Assembly: GCF_001645125.1 (NCBI RefSeq)
Contig: NZ_LXKA01000287.1
Span: 1-64,000 of the forward strand
Direction: 5' to 3'
Source: Paraburkholderia ginsengiterrae
Lineage (GTDB): Bacteria; Pseudomonadota; Gammaproteobacteria; Burkholderiales; Burkholderiaceae
DNA: 64,000 nucleotides
Position numbers and translations under genes: made by a program. The notes below the pieces were generated by a model that ran no database searches, was not told where the DNA came from, and saw nothing but the letters and a program-made list of their open reading frames with translations. This document shows, piece after piece, positions 36,040 through 46,718 of the stretch (position 1 is the stretch's first letter; each line of letters starts with the position of its first letter).

Positions 36040-37122
36040 TCAAGGCGCGAACGACAGAAACAGATATGCCGCGAACAGCGACAGATGCACGGCGCCTTGG
36101 AGAATGGTGGTCCGGCCCGAGCTGAGCGTGAGCGTGCCGACTACTAGCGTGAGCATTAGCAGCACGGTTTCCTTGCCGTCGATCCCGAGCACGAGCGGCT
36201 GGCCCGTGTACAGAAACACTGCGGCGACAGTCGGAATGGTCAGGCCGATACTGGCGAGCGCCGAACCGAGCGCGAGATTCAGGCTGTTCTGCAGCCGATC
36301 GGCACGCGCCGCGCGCACGGCGGCGAGCCCCTCGGGCAGCAGCACCAGCGCGGCGATCACGATACCGACCACGGCTGGCGGCGCGCCCGCGTTCTGTACC
36401 GCGGTTTCGACCACCGGCGAGAGCACCTTGGCGAGCAACACCACGGAGACGAGGCACACCAGCAGCAGGCCACCGGCGATCACCGCCTCGGTCGCGCTCG
36501 GCGGCGCGGCGTGAACGTCTTCATCGGGCACGCCGGCGAGAAAGTAATCGCGATGGCGCACGGTCTGAACGAACACGAACACGCCGTAGAGCACCAGCGA
36601 CGACACGCCGGCGAACGCCAGTTGCGACGGCGACAGCATGGGACCCACGTTGGTGGTCGTGTAGTTCGGCATGACCAGCGTCAGCACGGACAAGGATGCG
36701 AGCACCGCCAGCGCCGCAGCCGCGCCACGGCTTTGGAAATCCTGCTCGCGATGCCGGATGCCGCCCACCAGCAGGCAAATGCCGACAATGCCATTGCAGA
36801 CGATCATCACGGCGGCGAACACGGTGTCGCGCGCGAGCCCGGCTTTTTCCGGCCCGGACGTCAGCATGACCGAGACGATCAACGCGACTTCGATCACGGT
36901 GACGGCGATCGCTAGCACCAGCGTGCCGAACGGCTCGCCGACGCGATGCGCGACCACTTCCGCGTGGTGCACCGCCGTGAAGACGGCCGCGCACAGCGTA
37001 AGGCCGACCAGCACCAGCAGGAGCGCGTTGCCCGGCAGGGCGTACGCGGCACCGAGCACGATCCAGGCGACGAACGGCGCGGCGAGGGTCCAGCGGGGCA
37101 AGGCGTTCGCGGTTGAGCTCAT
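36040..37122 (-). CDS. chaA: Cation/proton antiporter, ChaA type (CaCA family)
   Basis: A 360-residue inner-membrane antiporter with about eleven membrane segments. It has the two alpha-repeat motifs of cation/Ca2+ exchangers: VTVIEVALIVSVML near residue 97 and LLPEGLAAVRAARADRLQNSLNLALGSALASIGL near 265-295 (written in parts in the sequence). E. coli ChaA exports Ca2+, Na+ and K+ in exchange for protons; here the ion is inferred. ATG 37122 has AAGGAAG upstream. Single gene. Confidence 0.87.
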   Translation of the reverse strand: MSSTANALPRWTLAAPFVAWIVLGAAYALPGNALLLVLVGLTLCAAVFTAVHHAEVVAHRVGEPFGTLVLAIAVTVIEVALIVSVMLTSGPEKAGLARDTVFAAVMIVCNGIVGICLLVGGIRHREQDFQSRGAAAALAVLASLSVLTLVMPNYTTTNVGPMLSPSQLAFAGVSSLVLYGVFVFVQTVRHRDYFLAGVPDEDVHAAPPSATEAVIAGGLLLVCLVSVVLLAKVLSPVVETAVQNAGAPPAVVGIVIAALVLLPEGLAAVRAARADRLQNSLNLALGSALASIGLTIPTVAAVFLYTGQPLVLGIDGKETVLLMLTLVVGTLTLSSGRTTILQGAVHLSLFAAYLFLSFAP

Positions 37123-37532
37123 GCGGGCTTCCTTTTCATGCGACTATTCGGGTGATCTGGCGGGCAAACAACATGCGGCGCCGTGCACGTTTGAGCAAGT
37201 GCAAATCTTAATGTGTCTTATCAGAATGGCGTTCTAACACATTAAATTATAAAGGATAATTGTAGGCGACCCCGTGTGTTTCAGTCCGTGAGGACGGGTG
37301 ACGATCGCGCGGCGTCCGGCAAACGGGTTGCGAACCGCGACTGGCTGTCAGATCGATCAGGTCGCACGGCATTGCGCGTTCTATGCGCAGCGAATGCGGT
37401 GAGTGGCGTGGATTGTGTTGCTTGAACAGCGGGTGATGTGTGCCGGGCAAACGACGGTGCGCCGCGTCAGGCGAACGGCTGAAATCGGTTCGGAGCGCCA
37501 ATGCCCCGTGACGAGGCATTGGCGTTCAACGA
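37123..37532. other. Intergenic region between BON-domain and ChaA-type genes
   Basis: Both neighbours are minus strand. An AT-rich segment at 37200-37265 includes TATAAT on the minus strand (37251-37246), a plausible -10 for chaA, without a good -35 partner. I see no yybP-ykoY riboswitch pattern. No gene called. Confidence 0.4.
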
Positions 37533-37892
37533 TTACTGACCGACCGGACGAATCGTCAGGGCGTTCTTGACCGACGTCACGCCGGCCACGCCTTGCGCTG
37601 CCTGCGTAGCGATGTCGACCTGGCTCTGCTCCGGCACGGTGCCGGCCAGCGTCACTGCGCCGCTGCGCGAACGCACAGTGATATTCGCGACGCTCAGGCC
37701 CTTGGTCTTGGACAGTGCGCTACGGACCTTGCGGCCCAAGGCACGGTCGGCTGCCTTGGTCGCTTTGGTCGACGTGGCCGCCGGCGCTGCCGGAGCCATT
37801 GCTGCGGCATCGCTGCTTTGCGCATAAGCCTGGATGGACGCCAGAACGATCAGCGCGCCGCCGATCACTTTGATTGCCGGGGATGCTTTCAT
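37533..37892 (-). CDS. Exported BON-domain protein
   Basis: A 119-residue protein with a Sec signal (to about residue 25, AYAQ), an Ala/Pro/Thr-rich spacer, and one BON domain from about residue 50 (ALGRKVRSALSKTKGLSVANITVRS ... GTVPEQSQVDIATQAAQGVAGVTSVKN). BON domains bind phospholipid or other envelope parts, as in OsmY, and such proteins often respond to osmotic or envelope stress. AGGAGAGAG precedes ATG 37892. The leader region has two hairpins. Confidence 0.87.
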   Translation of the reverse strand: MKASPAIKVIGGALIVLASIQAYAQSSDAAAMAPAAPAATSTKATKAADRALGRKVRSALSKTKGLSVANITVRSRSGAVTLAGTVPEQSQVDIATQAAQGVAGVTSVKNALTIRPVGQ

Positions 37893-38280
37893 TCAACTCT
37901 CTCCTGTTGTCATAGCTACAACGACCCTTGGGATGGGGCGGTGTCCCCCAAGGGGATTATTAGCAGGGTGTGCTACCCCTGCGGGTACAGCGGGATGAAA
38001 TCGGAATGGAACGATGCTGCGGGTGGTGCGAAAGCTTTCAAGCTGTATGCTGATGCGGCCGGGCCGAAGCCCCCGTGAGCCGGCAAAGGCTGTGCTGCAA
38101 GCCGGAAACACACGATACTCCAATTAGTGCCATGGTGAATGACGCAGTGCACAGAAATGAGGTTTTGGTACAACGAATGGGCCGATCGAAACAGGGCGAT
38201 GGCGCAGTACCACTCGGTGCCGGACTGCCAGGCACGCTTTGCGTCCATTCGCGCTGCACGGTTAAAACACGGACCCACCT
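37893..38280. other. Leader/promoter region between BON and glycosylase genes
   Basis: Divergent spacing of 388 bases with no gene seen. Two hairpin-forming repeats lie close to the BON gene: CCCTTGGG (37925-37932) with CCCAAGGG (37947-37954), and GCAGGG with CCCTGC near 37964-37982. Confidence 0.45.
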
Positions 38281-38922
38281 ATGCACGACGAACCGCTCCC
38301 TATTTTGCCACTGCTTCGTGACGAATTGCCACTCGATACCGTCGAGCTCGCGCGCTTCATGATCGGCAAGTACCTCGTGCACGACCTGCCCGAAGGGCGT
38401 ATGAGCGGGCGCATCGTAGAGACGGAGGCTTATCCGCTGGGCGATTCGACCAGCCATGCATTCGCCGGCCGCCGGCCCTATAACGGTTCGATGTTTCTCG
38501 CGCCAGGCCATGCCCACGTGCGGCTGACCTACGGATTGTCGTACATGCTCAACATGTCCGCGGAGGCGGAAGAGGTCGGCGCCGGCATTCTGATCCGGGC
38601 GATCGAGCCGCTCGAAGGGCGGCCCCTGATGGAGGCGCGGCGGCCCGGCGTGCCGCTGCGCGATCTCGCGCGCGGACCCGGCCGGCTGACCATGGCGCTT
38701 GGCATCGGCCCTGCGTTCGACGGCCGAGACCTTTGCGCGGGGCGCGGACTGTGGATCGGTGTCATCGAGCGAGGCGAAACGCCGGTGGGTGTGACGACAC
38801 GGATTGGGCTGTCCCGTGAAATGCATCGGCCGCTGCGCTTTTTCGAGCCTGGCAGCACCTTTGTCAGCGGCCCGCGCAAGCTTTTACAGGGGCCCTCAGC
38901 GGGTGCGCGAAAGAAGGCGTGA
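38281..38922 (+). CDS. DNA-3-methyladenine glycosylase (AAG/MPG family)
   Basis: Base-excision repair enzyme that removes alkylated purines. The 213 residues show the family signature: [14 protein letters not shown], the catalytic [18 protein letters not shown] (Glu near residue 43), a variant [10 protein letters not shown] in place of the usual [36 protein letters not shown] and [11 protein letters not shown]. The start ATG 38281 lacks a clear ribosome site. Isolated gene; length fits bacterial members (about 190-210). Confidence 0.92.
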   Translation: MHDEPLPILPLLRDELPLDTVELARFMIGKYLVHDLPEGRMSGRIVETEAYPLGDSTSHAFAGRRPYNGSMFLAPGHAHVRLTYGLSYMLNMSAEAEEVGAGILIRAIEPLEGRPLMEARRPGVPLRDLARGPGRLTMALGIGPAFDGRDLCAGRGLWIGVIERGETPVGVTTRIGLSREMHRPLRFFEPGSTFVSGPRKLLQGPSAGARKKA

Positions 38923-39205
38923 ATTTGACCGGCGATAGCGGGCGTCGCGACGAAACACGCTCAGATCAGACGGACGTCCTGAAACGTTCGCCAGCAAGAA
39001 TTACGAATCCGACAATTATTACGCAACGTATGCTGCTTGAATGACGCCACGCGGTAACTGCCGGAACATCCTTGCGAATTCAGCAATTATGTATCTCGGA
39101 ATTAAGGGTTTTCCCTCGACGATCCACTGACTAGACTGTGATCAATCGCTTCTCACATGGTGTGGCGGGCGACGCAAATAAGATCAGATCTGGAGGGAAA
39201 TCATC

Positions 39206-39550
39206 ATGAAATCGCTTCTCAAGGCAGTGGCCATTGCAGCGGTGCTCGCCGCACCGATCGCTTCGTTCGCCCAGTCGAGCCAGGCGCCCGTGACCCGCGC
39301 GGAAGTGCGCAACCAGTTGATCCAGCTCGAGCAGGCAGGCTATAACCCGGCAACCACCAACGATACGGATTATCCGGCCGACATTCAGGCGGCTGAACGC
39401 CGCGTGCAGGCGCAAAACCCGGCAGTCGCCCAGACCCAGGAACCGGTCGCCGACACTAGCGGTTATGGCGGTGCGACGAGTGGTTCGTCGCAAGCGGGTG
39501 GTGTGCTTCAGCCGCAGTCGGGTGCGAAGGCGGTGTATTTCGGTAACTGA
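39206..39550 (+). CDS. DUF4148-domain exported protein (first copy)
   Basis: A 114-residue periplasmic protein: signal peptide to ASFAQ (about residue 23), then the DUF4148 core VTRAEVRNQLIQLEQAGYNP and YPADIQAAERRVQAQN, then a Gly/Ser-rich tail. DUF4148 proteins are abundant in Burkholderia relatives and their function is unknown. GGAGGG lies upstream of ATG 39206. Related to the shorter copy at 48264, but its promoter lacks the GGGAATAAA motif found there. A strong terminator lies at 39725. Confidence 0.9.
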   Translation: MKSLLKAVAIAAVLAAPIASFAQSSQAPVTRAEVRNQLIQLEQAGYNPATTNDTDYPADIQAAERRVQAQNPAVAQTQEPVADTSGYGGATSGSSQAGGVLQPQSGAKAVYFGN

Positions 39551-39724
39551 TCCGCGTCGCCACGCAGCCGGGCTCAGGTTCGAAGCCGGCCTCGACGACA
39601 GGCCGCCGGCGTGGACGAATGCAGCCCGAGGCGGTAGATGCGGCGGTATCGCGCAGCGTCCACCACCTCGGCGATTCTCAAGACATCAGAATTGAAGGAA
39701 CCTCCGCTGCCGCAAGGTAGCTTC

Positions 39725-39757
39725 GCCCAACCGTTTGTGACGGATTGGGCTTTTTTT
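39725..39757. terminator. Rho-independent terminator
   Basis: GCCCAA-CCG loop CGG-A-TTGGGC followed by seven Ts on the plus strand; ends the DUF4148 transcript and lies just after the stop of the convergent CBS gene. Confidence 0.85.
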
Positions 39758-39788
39758 GCGGCCGCGCCGTCGCGGAGCGCAGCGAGCG

Positions 39789-40232
39789 TCAGGGCCGCTC
39801 GCCGTGAATATAGAACTCGAGTTGCTGGATGGTGAATTGCTGTTCGGCGATGATGTTCTTCACCAGGTCGCCGATCGACACCATGCCGACCAGCCGGTCA
39901 TTCTCGATCACCGGCAAGTGCCGCATGCGCCGCTCGGTCATCAGGGCCATGCAGTCTTCGGTGGTCTGATCGGGGCGGACAAAGCGCACGGCCTTGCTCA
40001 TGATCTCGCGCACCGGCGTGGCTTTCGACGAACGGTCCATCAGCACGATCTTGCGCGCGTAGTCGCGCTCCGTGACGATCCCGGCGATGCTGTCGCCATC
40101 GGTGACGACCAGCGCACCGATGCCTTTTTCGGCCATCAGCTTGATCGCCTCGTAGACAGAATCGTCGGCCCCGATAGTAAAGACGGCGGAGGAATTTGGT
40201 TTCGTTTTGAGAAGCTGTGCAACACTTGTCAT
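39789..40232 (-). CDS. CBS-pair protein
   Basis: A 147-residue cytosolic protein consisting of two CBS motifs: residues 8-65 (VFTIGADDSVYEAIKLMAEKGIGALVV ... GIVTERDYARKI, shown in parts) and 75-130 (FVRPDQTTEDCMALMTERRMRHLPVI, GMVSIGDLVKNII). Such stand-alone pairs bind adenosine nucleotides and act as energy or redox sensors; partner not known. A GGAG site precedes ATG 40232. Divergent from ribA. Confidence 0.92.
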   Translation of the reverse strand: MTSVAQLLKTKPNSSAVFTIGADDSVYEAIKLMAEKGIGALVVTDGDSIAGIVTERDYARKIVLMDRSSKATPVREIMSKAVRFVRPDQTTEDCMALMTERRMRHLPVIENDRLVGMVSIGDLVKNIIAEQQFTIQQLEFYIHGERP

Positions 40233-40462
40233 GGAGCGGCTCCGTTTCGCAGTGCAGCACGCCGGCGCGGCGCGCGGTCGTGGGGGACAGGCGCTTCAAG
40301 TATAGGCTTGGCGCGTACCCGTCGTACACCGGGAAAACCTGGAACGCGCGCCAGGTATCAAACAGGGGGCGGTTCCCGGTCGAGTGCAGGGGCATCCGGG
40401 TGCGCAACGCCGATTAGCGGTAAACTCCCAGTCCATACCTTATCCCCGGCTCGCCCGGGTTC

Positions 40463-41137
40463 ATGTCAGCAACACTGTCCAACGCCATGCTCACGTCTCA
40501 CGATCCGTCGCCCGCAGCAGACGGCGCAATCAACGGCGAATGCGTCATCCTCGACGCAACCGCCACCCTTCCCACGCGCTACGGCACGTTCACTTCCTAC
40601 GTGTTTCGCGTGTGCGAAAGCGGCGCGGAACATCTCGCGCTCGTGATGGGCGACGTCGCCAACAAGTCGTCCGTGCTGACGCGCCTGCATTCCGAGTGCC
40701 TGACGGGCGATGTGCTCGGCTCGTATCGCTGCGACTGCGGCGAGCAGCTCGACCTCGCGTTGCGTTATATCGCCGCTGAAGGCTGCGGCATCCTGCTGTA
40801 CCTGCGCGGGCATGAAGGGCGCGGCATTGGCCTGTCGAACAAGATTCGCGCGTATGCGCTGCAGGAGCAGGGGCGCGATACCGTCGAGGCCAACCTGGAT
40901 CTCGGCCTGCCGGACGACTCGCGCGAATACGACTCGGCCGCGGGCATTCTGCGCACGCTGAAGGTCACCTCGGTGCGCCTGATGAGCAACAATCCGGAGA
41001 AGTTCGACACGCTGTCCAAGCACGGCATTCCGGTGTGCGAGCGAGTTGCGCTGGCGATCCCGATGCGCGAAGAAAACGAGCGCTATATCCGCACCAAACA
41101 GGTGAAGTTCGGCCACTACTTCGACGAAAACGAATAA
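40463..41137 (+). CDS. ribA: GTP cyclohydrolase II
   Basis: First enzyme of riboflavin synthesis: opens GTP to 2,5-diamino-6-ribosylamino-pyrimidinone phosphate, formate and pyrophosphate. The 224 residues include the zinc site [20 protein letters not shown] (three Cys), the catalytic [16 protein letters not shown] with Arg, and the C-terminal [15 protein letters not shown] and [13 protein letters not shown] blocks. Stand-alone RibA, not fused to RibB. Start ATG 40463 (a second Met eight codons later is possible). No FMN riboswitch is visible in the 230-base upstream gap. Two hairpins follow. Confidence 0.95.
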   Translation: MSATLSNAMLTSHDPSPAADGAINGECVILDATATLPTRYGTFTSYVFRVCESGAEHLALVMGDVANKSSVLTRLHSECLTGDVLGSYRCDCGEQLDLALRYIAAEGCGILLYLRGHEGRGIGLSNKIRAYALQEQGRDTVEANLDLGLPDDSREYDSAAGILRTLKVTSVRLMSNNPEKFDTLSKHGIPVCERVALAIPMREENERYIRTKQVKFGHYFDENE

Positions 41138-41144
41138 CGCACGC

Positions 41145-41187
41145 GCGCCGGCCGCCGTTTGCACAGTCAGCAAACGGCGGCCGGCGC
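41145..41187 (+). terminator. 18-bp perfect hairpin after ribA
   Basis: Arms 41145-41162 and 41170-41187 pair over 18 bases around ACAGTCA, starting 8 bases after the ribA stop. Confidence 0.6.
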
Positions 41188-41214
41188 CGCGGCAGCAGAT
41201 TCATCAAGCGCTTG

Positions 41215-41237
41215 CGCCCGGAAATGCCGGGCGTTTT
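41215..41237 (+). terminator. Intrinsic terminator downstream of ribA
   Basis: CGCCCGG-AAATG-CCGGGCG followed by TTTT (and a second TTTT five bases later), 30 bases past the larger hairpin. Confidence 0.7.
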
Positions 41238-41271
41238 GCGTTTTATCAGCGCGACGCGCGCTCGCGACCAA

Positions 41272-41484
41272 TCAGAACAAACCGAAATCGTCGTTGCTGT
41301 CGGGAATCGCGTTCAGCACGTCTTGCAGCCCGCGCCACCCCATCCAGCCCAGCCATCCGGCAAGACTGGCCGCGAGCAAGGGCCCGCGGCGCCCGCCCGC
41401 GCTTACACGCGCAGGCGGCGTACGGCGCGCGTGAGCGGCCTTGTGGGGACGGGGCGTTGCGCGTAGCAAAGGGCAGGTATGCAT
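41272..41484 (-). CDS. Small hypothetical protein
   Basis: A 70-residue frame I do not recognise. The first 30 residues are basic (RATPRPHKAAHARR), then one hydrophobic stretch GPLLAASLAGWLGWMGWRGL that could span the membrane, and an acidic end LNAIPDSNDDFGLF. The ATG at 41484 is preceded by AAGGAG at ideal spacing, the main reason for calling it real. It lies 26 bases after the NmrA-like gene and may be co-transcribed. Confidence 0.5.
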   Translation of the reverse strand: MHTCPLLRATPRPHKAAHARRTPPARVSAGGRRGPLLAASLAGWLGWMGWRGLQDVLNAIPDSNDDFGLF

Positions 41485-41510
41485 AAAGTATCTCCTTGCG
41501 CGAGTGCGGT

Positions 41511-42425
41511 TCAGCGCGCCGCTTCGGCAGTCCTGGCAGCCGCGGCCACGCGCGGAAGGATCGCCGCCAACACGTCCGCCAGCTTCGTCGTACCGAAGCG
41601 CCGCTCGCTGCTCTGCGCTTCAACATCGATGCGGCCCGCGTTGTGCGCGTCGTAGAGGTCGGTAATCAGGCGCGCGTAAAGCTCGCCGAGCCCCGCGCCC
41701 TGCAGCATGGCGTTCCATTGGTCGCGCGGCACCTCGCGCGCGACGATCTCGCGCACCGCCAGATCGCCGATGGTGCGCGCCACGTCCAGCGCGCTGACGC
41801 GCTCATCGCCTTCGATGCTGACCACGCGCGGCGAGCCCTGTCGCGCGCCGTCGTCGAGCAGCAGGTCGGCGGCGAGCAGGCCCACATCCTGAGCGGCCAC
41901 GGTCGGAAACCGCTTGCTCAACGGATGATGCAGGCTCGGCAGCACGCCGCAGGCAAGCGCGGTCGGCAACGTGCGAGCCCAGTTATGCATGTGTTCGGCC
42001 GCTCGCAGAAACGTCAGCCGCGAGTCGACGGTTTGCAGTTGCGTTTCGAGGTAGTGGAACAGCGTGGTGATGCCCGTGCCGCTCTCGTGTTCCGCGCCAT
42101 AGTCGGACAGCGCGAGGACGTGCTGCGGCGGGGCCGCGCGCAGCGCAGCGACGCTTGCGTCGATCATGTGCCGCATCGCATCGGCAGGGTCGGTGTGCGC
42201 ATGCGGCACCGGACACAGTAGCTGCACGGCCTGCGCGCCTTCAATGGCCCGAGCCACAGCCGAGGTGTCGAACAGATCGGCGACGGCGATCTCGCAGCCG
42301 ATCCCGGCGAGGAATTCGCCCTGTTTTTCGTTGCGCACCACCGCGCGCACCGTGCGGCCCGCCCGGCGCAACGCCGCCGCGCTTGCTTTGCCGACATTGC
42401 CGGCAGCTCCAAAAATCACGAACAC
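41511..42425 (-). CDS. NmrA-like NAD(P)-binding protein
   Basis: A 304-residue protein of the atypical short-chain dehydrogenase group. It starts VFVIFGAAGNVGKASAAAL, with the GxxGNxG dinucleotide-binding turn right at the N-terminus, then VRAVVRNEKQ, and NmrA-type LSDYGAEHESGTGI. The catalytic YxxxK of classical dehydrogenases is not evident, so it may sense rather than convert. GTG 42425 is chosen because AAGGAG lies six bases upstream; ATG 42458 and longer options have no ribosome site. Divergent from the AraC gene. Confidence 0.85.
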   Translation of the reverse strand: MFVIFGAAGNVGKASAAALRRAGRTVRAVVRNEKQGEFLAGIGCEIAVADLFDTSAVARAIEGAQAVQLLCPVPHAHTDPADAMRHMIDASVAALRAAPPQHVLALSDYGAEHESGTGITTLFHYLETQLQTVDSRLTFLRAAEHMHNWARTLPTALACGVLPSLHHPLSKRFPTVAAQDVGLLAADLLLDDGARQGSPRVVSIEGDERVSALDVARTIGDLAVREIVAREVPRDQWNAMLQGAGLGELYARLITDLYDAHNAGRIDVEAQSSERRFGTTKLADVLAAILPRVAAAARTAEAAR

Positions 42426-42652
42426 GTTGTGCTCCTTGTTGGATCGGTATGGCGTCATCTTAGGGACGCAGCGATCCGCGAGCGCGCGGATACGGATGGT
42501 TCTCCACAGATTCGGATGATTGTTTTCAGGTAGCGCTGCAATAGGGGGGGGCAATACCGGCGTGGAATTTCGTAGAGTCCAGCAAAGGCGCGAAAAACGC
42601 CGCACAATGCACACACGCCATCCACGCTGTGCCGCCATCCACGAGGGAAGTC

Positions 42653-43591
42653 ATGAATGCCGTAACACCGTTGCCGCAACCGCACAGTGGCTCCCGCATT
42701 GCGTTGCGCTCCAGCAAGGGGCTCGGCTGGCGGGGTTTCGGCGCGGAACTGACGACCGTGTCAGCCGGGCTGCACCGCCTGCCGGCATTCAACTATCACC
42801 GGGTCGGCGTGCATGTCGGCGCGCCGGTCAGAGCACGCTGCCTGTGTAACGAGCAGCGCCACTCGCGCCTTCAGGCGCATGGCGACGCCGATGTGATTCC
42901 CGCGGGACTCGACGGCCAGTGGAGCGACGACGAGGCCTGCACGATATTTGGCGTGTGGTTCAGCGAGGACTTCGCGCTGCGGACCGTCGAGCAACTGGCG
43001 CTGAAATCGGCCGACGCGCAACTGCGCCCGCAGTTCCAGATGCGCGACCCGCGTTTTCAGCATCTCGTCTGGGCGTTGCACGCCGAACTCGAAGCGGACG
43101 ACGCATCCGATCCGCTCTACGCCGAGAGTCTGTGTACCGCGATGGTGGTGCGCCTGATCGGGGGGGCGCCGGCGCTCGAGAGCCGGCGGGGCACTCTCGC
43201 GCCGAAAATGGCCGCGCGCGTGATCGAGTTTATCGAGGCGCATCTCGACCAGCGTCTCACGCTAAGCGAACTGGCCGCGCTCGCCGGCTTGAGCGTGCCG
43301 CATTTCAAGGTGCTGTTTCGCGAGACGTTCGGCACGCCGGTGCATCAGTACGTGGTGCAGCGCCGGGTGGAGCGCGCGAAGACTCTGCTGCTGCAGGGCA
43401 AGCTGAGCGCAAGCCAGATTGCGCTGGATACCGGCTTCGCGCATCAGAGTCATATGGCCCACTGGATGGGGCGTCTGTTGGGCGTGACACCGCGCGAACT
43501 GATCAAGTCAGGCGCGGTGGCAGATTCGCCGTCAGGCAGCGTTGTCGAACTGGATCCTCGCAATGCGCGCCGCATTGCAACACCGCAATAA
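42653..43591 (+). CDS. AraC-family transcriptional regulator
   Basis: A 312-residue regulator: an N-terminal effector domain and a C-terminal pair of helix-turn-helix motifs (LDQRLTLSELAALAGLSVPHFKVLFRETFG, about residues 195-230, and KLSASQIALDTGFAHQSHMAHWMGRLLGVTPRE, about 245-280; both read in parts). ATG 42653 follows GAGGGAAG. It faces the NmrA-like gene, which it probably regulates; the lipase gene is 105 bases downstream on the same strand and is a second possible target. Confidence 0.9.
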   Translation: MNAVTPLPQPHSGSRIALRSSKGLGWRGFGAELTTVSAGLHRLPAFNYHRVGVHVGAPVRARCLCNEQRHSRLQAHGDADVIPAGLDGQWSDDEACTIFGVWFSEDFALRTVEQLALKSADAQLRPQFQMRDPRFQHLVWALHAELEADDASDPLYAESLCTAMVVRLIGGAPALESRRGTLAPKMAARVIEFIEAHLDQRLTLSELAALAGLSVPHFKVLFRETFGTPVHQYVVQRRVERAKTLLLQGKLSASQIALDTGFAHQSHMAHWMGRLLGVTPRELIKSGAVADSPSGSVVELDPRNARRIATPQ

Positions 43592-44791
<1,200 letters not shown>

Positions 44792-44795
44792 GCGG

Positions 44796-45866
44796 ATGCG
44801 GCGACTGAACGCGCGGCGGCAGCGGGGCAGTGCGCGAACTCAGTGGCTGGCGTTCGTGGCGGTTGGCGCGATATCGGCGGGCGGTGCGTGGTGGTTGAAC
44901 CTCGCGCCGTCATCGCACGAAGCGTCTACGGTCAGAGCACTCGATGCCGCGCGACAGGCACAAGCAGCGTCGGCTTCGGCCTCGGCCGTCAGCGTTGCTG
45001 CACGAGATATCTTGCCGGCATCGCTCGACGGCTCAACACCGCCGCGATTGCCGACCGATGGCCGCGGTCATCTGGCGCGCACGCGCGCGGTGCGCGACTT
45101 CTTCGACTATTTCCTGACGACTCAAGACGAAGTGTCGCCCGCGACGCTCGATGCATGGGTTCGCCGCCAAATCGCCGCGCAACTCGACGGCACCCCGGCC
45201 GCCGCCGAAGCGCTCGACGTCTGGCAGCGCTACAACGCCTATCGCACGGCACTCGGGCAGTTGCCGCAAGCCGCGTCGGCGCTCACGCAAAGCGGCGCAA
45301 AAATGGACGTCGACGCGCTGCAACTCGCGCTCGATCAACGTGACGCGCTGGGTGTCCGTCTGATGGGTGAATGGAACACGCCGTTTTTCGGCGCGCAATC
45401 GCAGCAGCAACATACCGATCTCGCGCGGCTGCGCATCGCGTCCGATCCCACTTTGAGCGACGCGCAGAAAACCGCCCGTCTGGCCGCGCTGGATGCGACG
45501 TTGCCCGCGCAGACCCGCGCGGCGCTCGAACGCACGCATGAGCAGCAGGCCGCGCTCGACGCTATCGGCGCGGCGCAACAACAGGCGCGCCAGCCCGGCG
45601 GTTCGCTCGATACGCTGCGTGCACAGATCACGCAGACGCTTGGGCCTGAAGCGGCGCAGCGCGCCGTGCAGATGCAGCAAGCAGACGATGCCTGGCAAGC
45701 CCGCTACGCCGACTATGCACGCCAGCGCGACCAGATCGGTCAGCAGGATCTGCCGCCGCAGCAGCGCGACGCGCAGATCGCGCAACTGCGTCAGCAGTTC
45801 TTCACCAATCCGGGCGAGGCTATGCGCGCGGCCTCGCTCGACCGTGGCCACGCGCCGGGAAGCTGA
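44796..45866 (+). CDS. lifO: Lipase-specific foldase (Lif)
   Basis: Membrane-anchored periplasmic chaperone for LipA. A single N-terminal membrane segment (QWLAFVAVGAISAGGAWWL), an Ala/Ser-rich hinge, then the folding domain that starts with RAVRDFFDYFLTTQDE, the RxxFDY(F/C)L motif essential in Lif proteins, and a long alpha-helical region rich in Gln and Ala. About 356 residues from ATG 44796; a GTG at 44784 would overlap the lipase end by 8 bases. Pair with lipA is standard in Burkholderia. Confidence 0.94.
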   Translation: MRRLNARRQRGSARTQWLAFVAVGAISAGGAWWLNLAPSSHEASTVRALDAARQAQAASASASAVSVAARDILPASLDGSTPPRLPTDGRGHLARTRAVRDFFDYFLTTQDEVSPATLDAWVRRQIAAQLDGTPAAAEALDVWQRYNAYRTALGQLPQAASALTQSGAKMDVDALQLALDQRDALGVRLMGEWNTPFFGAQSQQQHTDLARLRIASDPTLSDAQKTARLAALDATLPAQTRAALERTHEQQAALDAIGAAQQQARQPGGSLDTLRAQITQTLGPEAAQRAVQMQQADDAWQARYADYARQRDQIGQQDLPPQQRDAQIAQLRQQFFTNPGEAMRAASLDRGHAPGS

Positions 45867-45893
45867 GTCACCGCGCTGCGCCCGGTGCGGCGC

Positions 45894-46718
45894 TCAGCCC
45901 GGAGCCGCCCCCGTCAACTGCGCATACACGTCGTGCGACAGTTGCAGCAACTGAGCCCGTTCGATCCCGCCTGACACCGCATAGCCGAAGTCGCCGTCGA
46001 TCCAGTAGAACACGTTCACCGGCCCGTCCTGATACAGCTTGAACGCGGTCGTGTTGGCGTTCTGCTTGCGGCGCGAGATGCACAGCGTGACGCGTTCGCC
46101 GTTCGGTCCGCGATACATGAACTGCGCGGTTGGGCCGTCGGCGCCGGGCAGCAGGCGTCCGCCTGACAGAGCAAAGCCGCTCTTCGAAAGAATCGGCGGA
46201 TGAACGTTGGTGCCGAGCCGGTTCGAGAGCCACTGCACGAAATCCTGCTCGTGATCGGCGCGCATACCGGCCGGCCGGTCAATGGCGGGCATGTAGACCA
46301 CATGCGCCACCGCCGCCTGGTGCGCGAACATTTCGGTGCTGTCCGCACTGACGGGGCGCGTGGCGGAGTGACTGTCCGCGGCGGGCGCAATCACGTCCTG
46401 TCCCATATGCGTGCCGACGCCAATGCCCACGCCCAGCACCAACGCCGCCGCCATTCCCGCGAACTGCGGCCAGTTCGCGGCCATGCGCCAGCGGCGCGGC
46501 GCGGGCGCCAGCAGGCGCTTGGGCACGGGCTCGCTCAACACGCGGTCGTAGCGCTCGTGGAACATGCTGTTCAGCGAAAAATAATCGCTGATGCGCGCGG
46601 CAAGTTCGGGATTCTGTTCGAGTGCCCGCTCCACATCCGCACGGCGTGCGTCGGACAGCGTGCCGTCCACGTACGCGTGCAGTTCTTCTTCGCCGATCGG
46701 CAAGTGTTGGTCGCTCAT
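45894..46718 (-). CDS. Anti-sigma factor, membrane-anchored
   Basis: A 274-residue protein: an N-terminal anti-sigma domain (PIGEEELHAYVDGTLSDARRADVERALEQNP, read in parts, residues 7-37), a membrane segment near residue 88-105 (FAGMAAALVLGVGIGVG), and a periplasmic domain with VQWLSNRLGTNVHPPIL. It begins four bases inside the sigma gene and is thus translationally coupled, the usual arrangement for a sigma/anti-sigma pair. No Cys/His zinc motif in the N-terminal domain, so redox sensing by zinc release is unlikely. Confidence 0.88.
   Translation of the reverse strand: MSDQHLPIGEEELHAYVDGTLSDARRADVERALEQNPELAARISDYFSLNSMFHERYDRVLSEPVPKRLLAPAPRRWRMAANWPQFAGMAAALVLGVGIGVGTHMGQDVIAPAADSHSATRPVSADSTEMFAHQAAVAHVVYMPAIDRPAGMRADHEQDFVQWLSNRLGTNVHPPILSKSGFALSGGRLLPGADGPTAQFMYRGPNGERVTLCISRRKQNANTTAFKLYQDGPVNVFYWIDGDFGYAVSGGIERAQLLQLSHDVYAQLTGAAPG

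Noticed and set aside
39085-39125. GGAATTAA upstream of the first DUF4148 gene as a fourth ECF promoter
   Set aside because: The -35-like part is imperfect and no GTGTT lies 12 bases on, unlike the three promoters at 47-48 kb.
40233-40462. Possible FMN riboswitch before ribA
   Set aside because: The conserved FMN-element core is not visible and the gap is short and shared with the divergent CBS gene.
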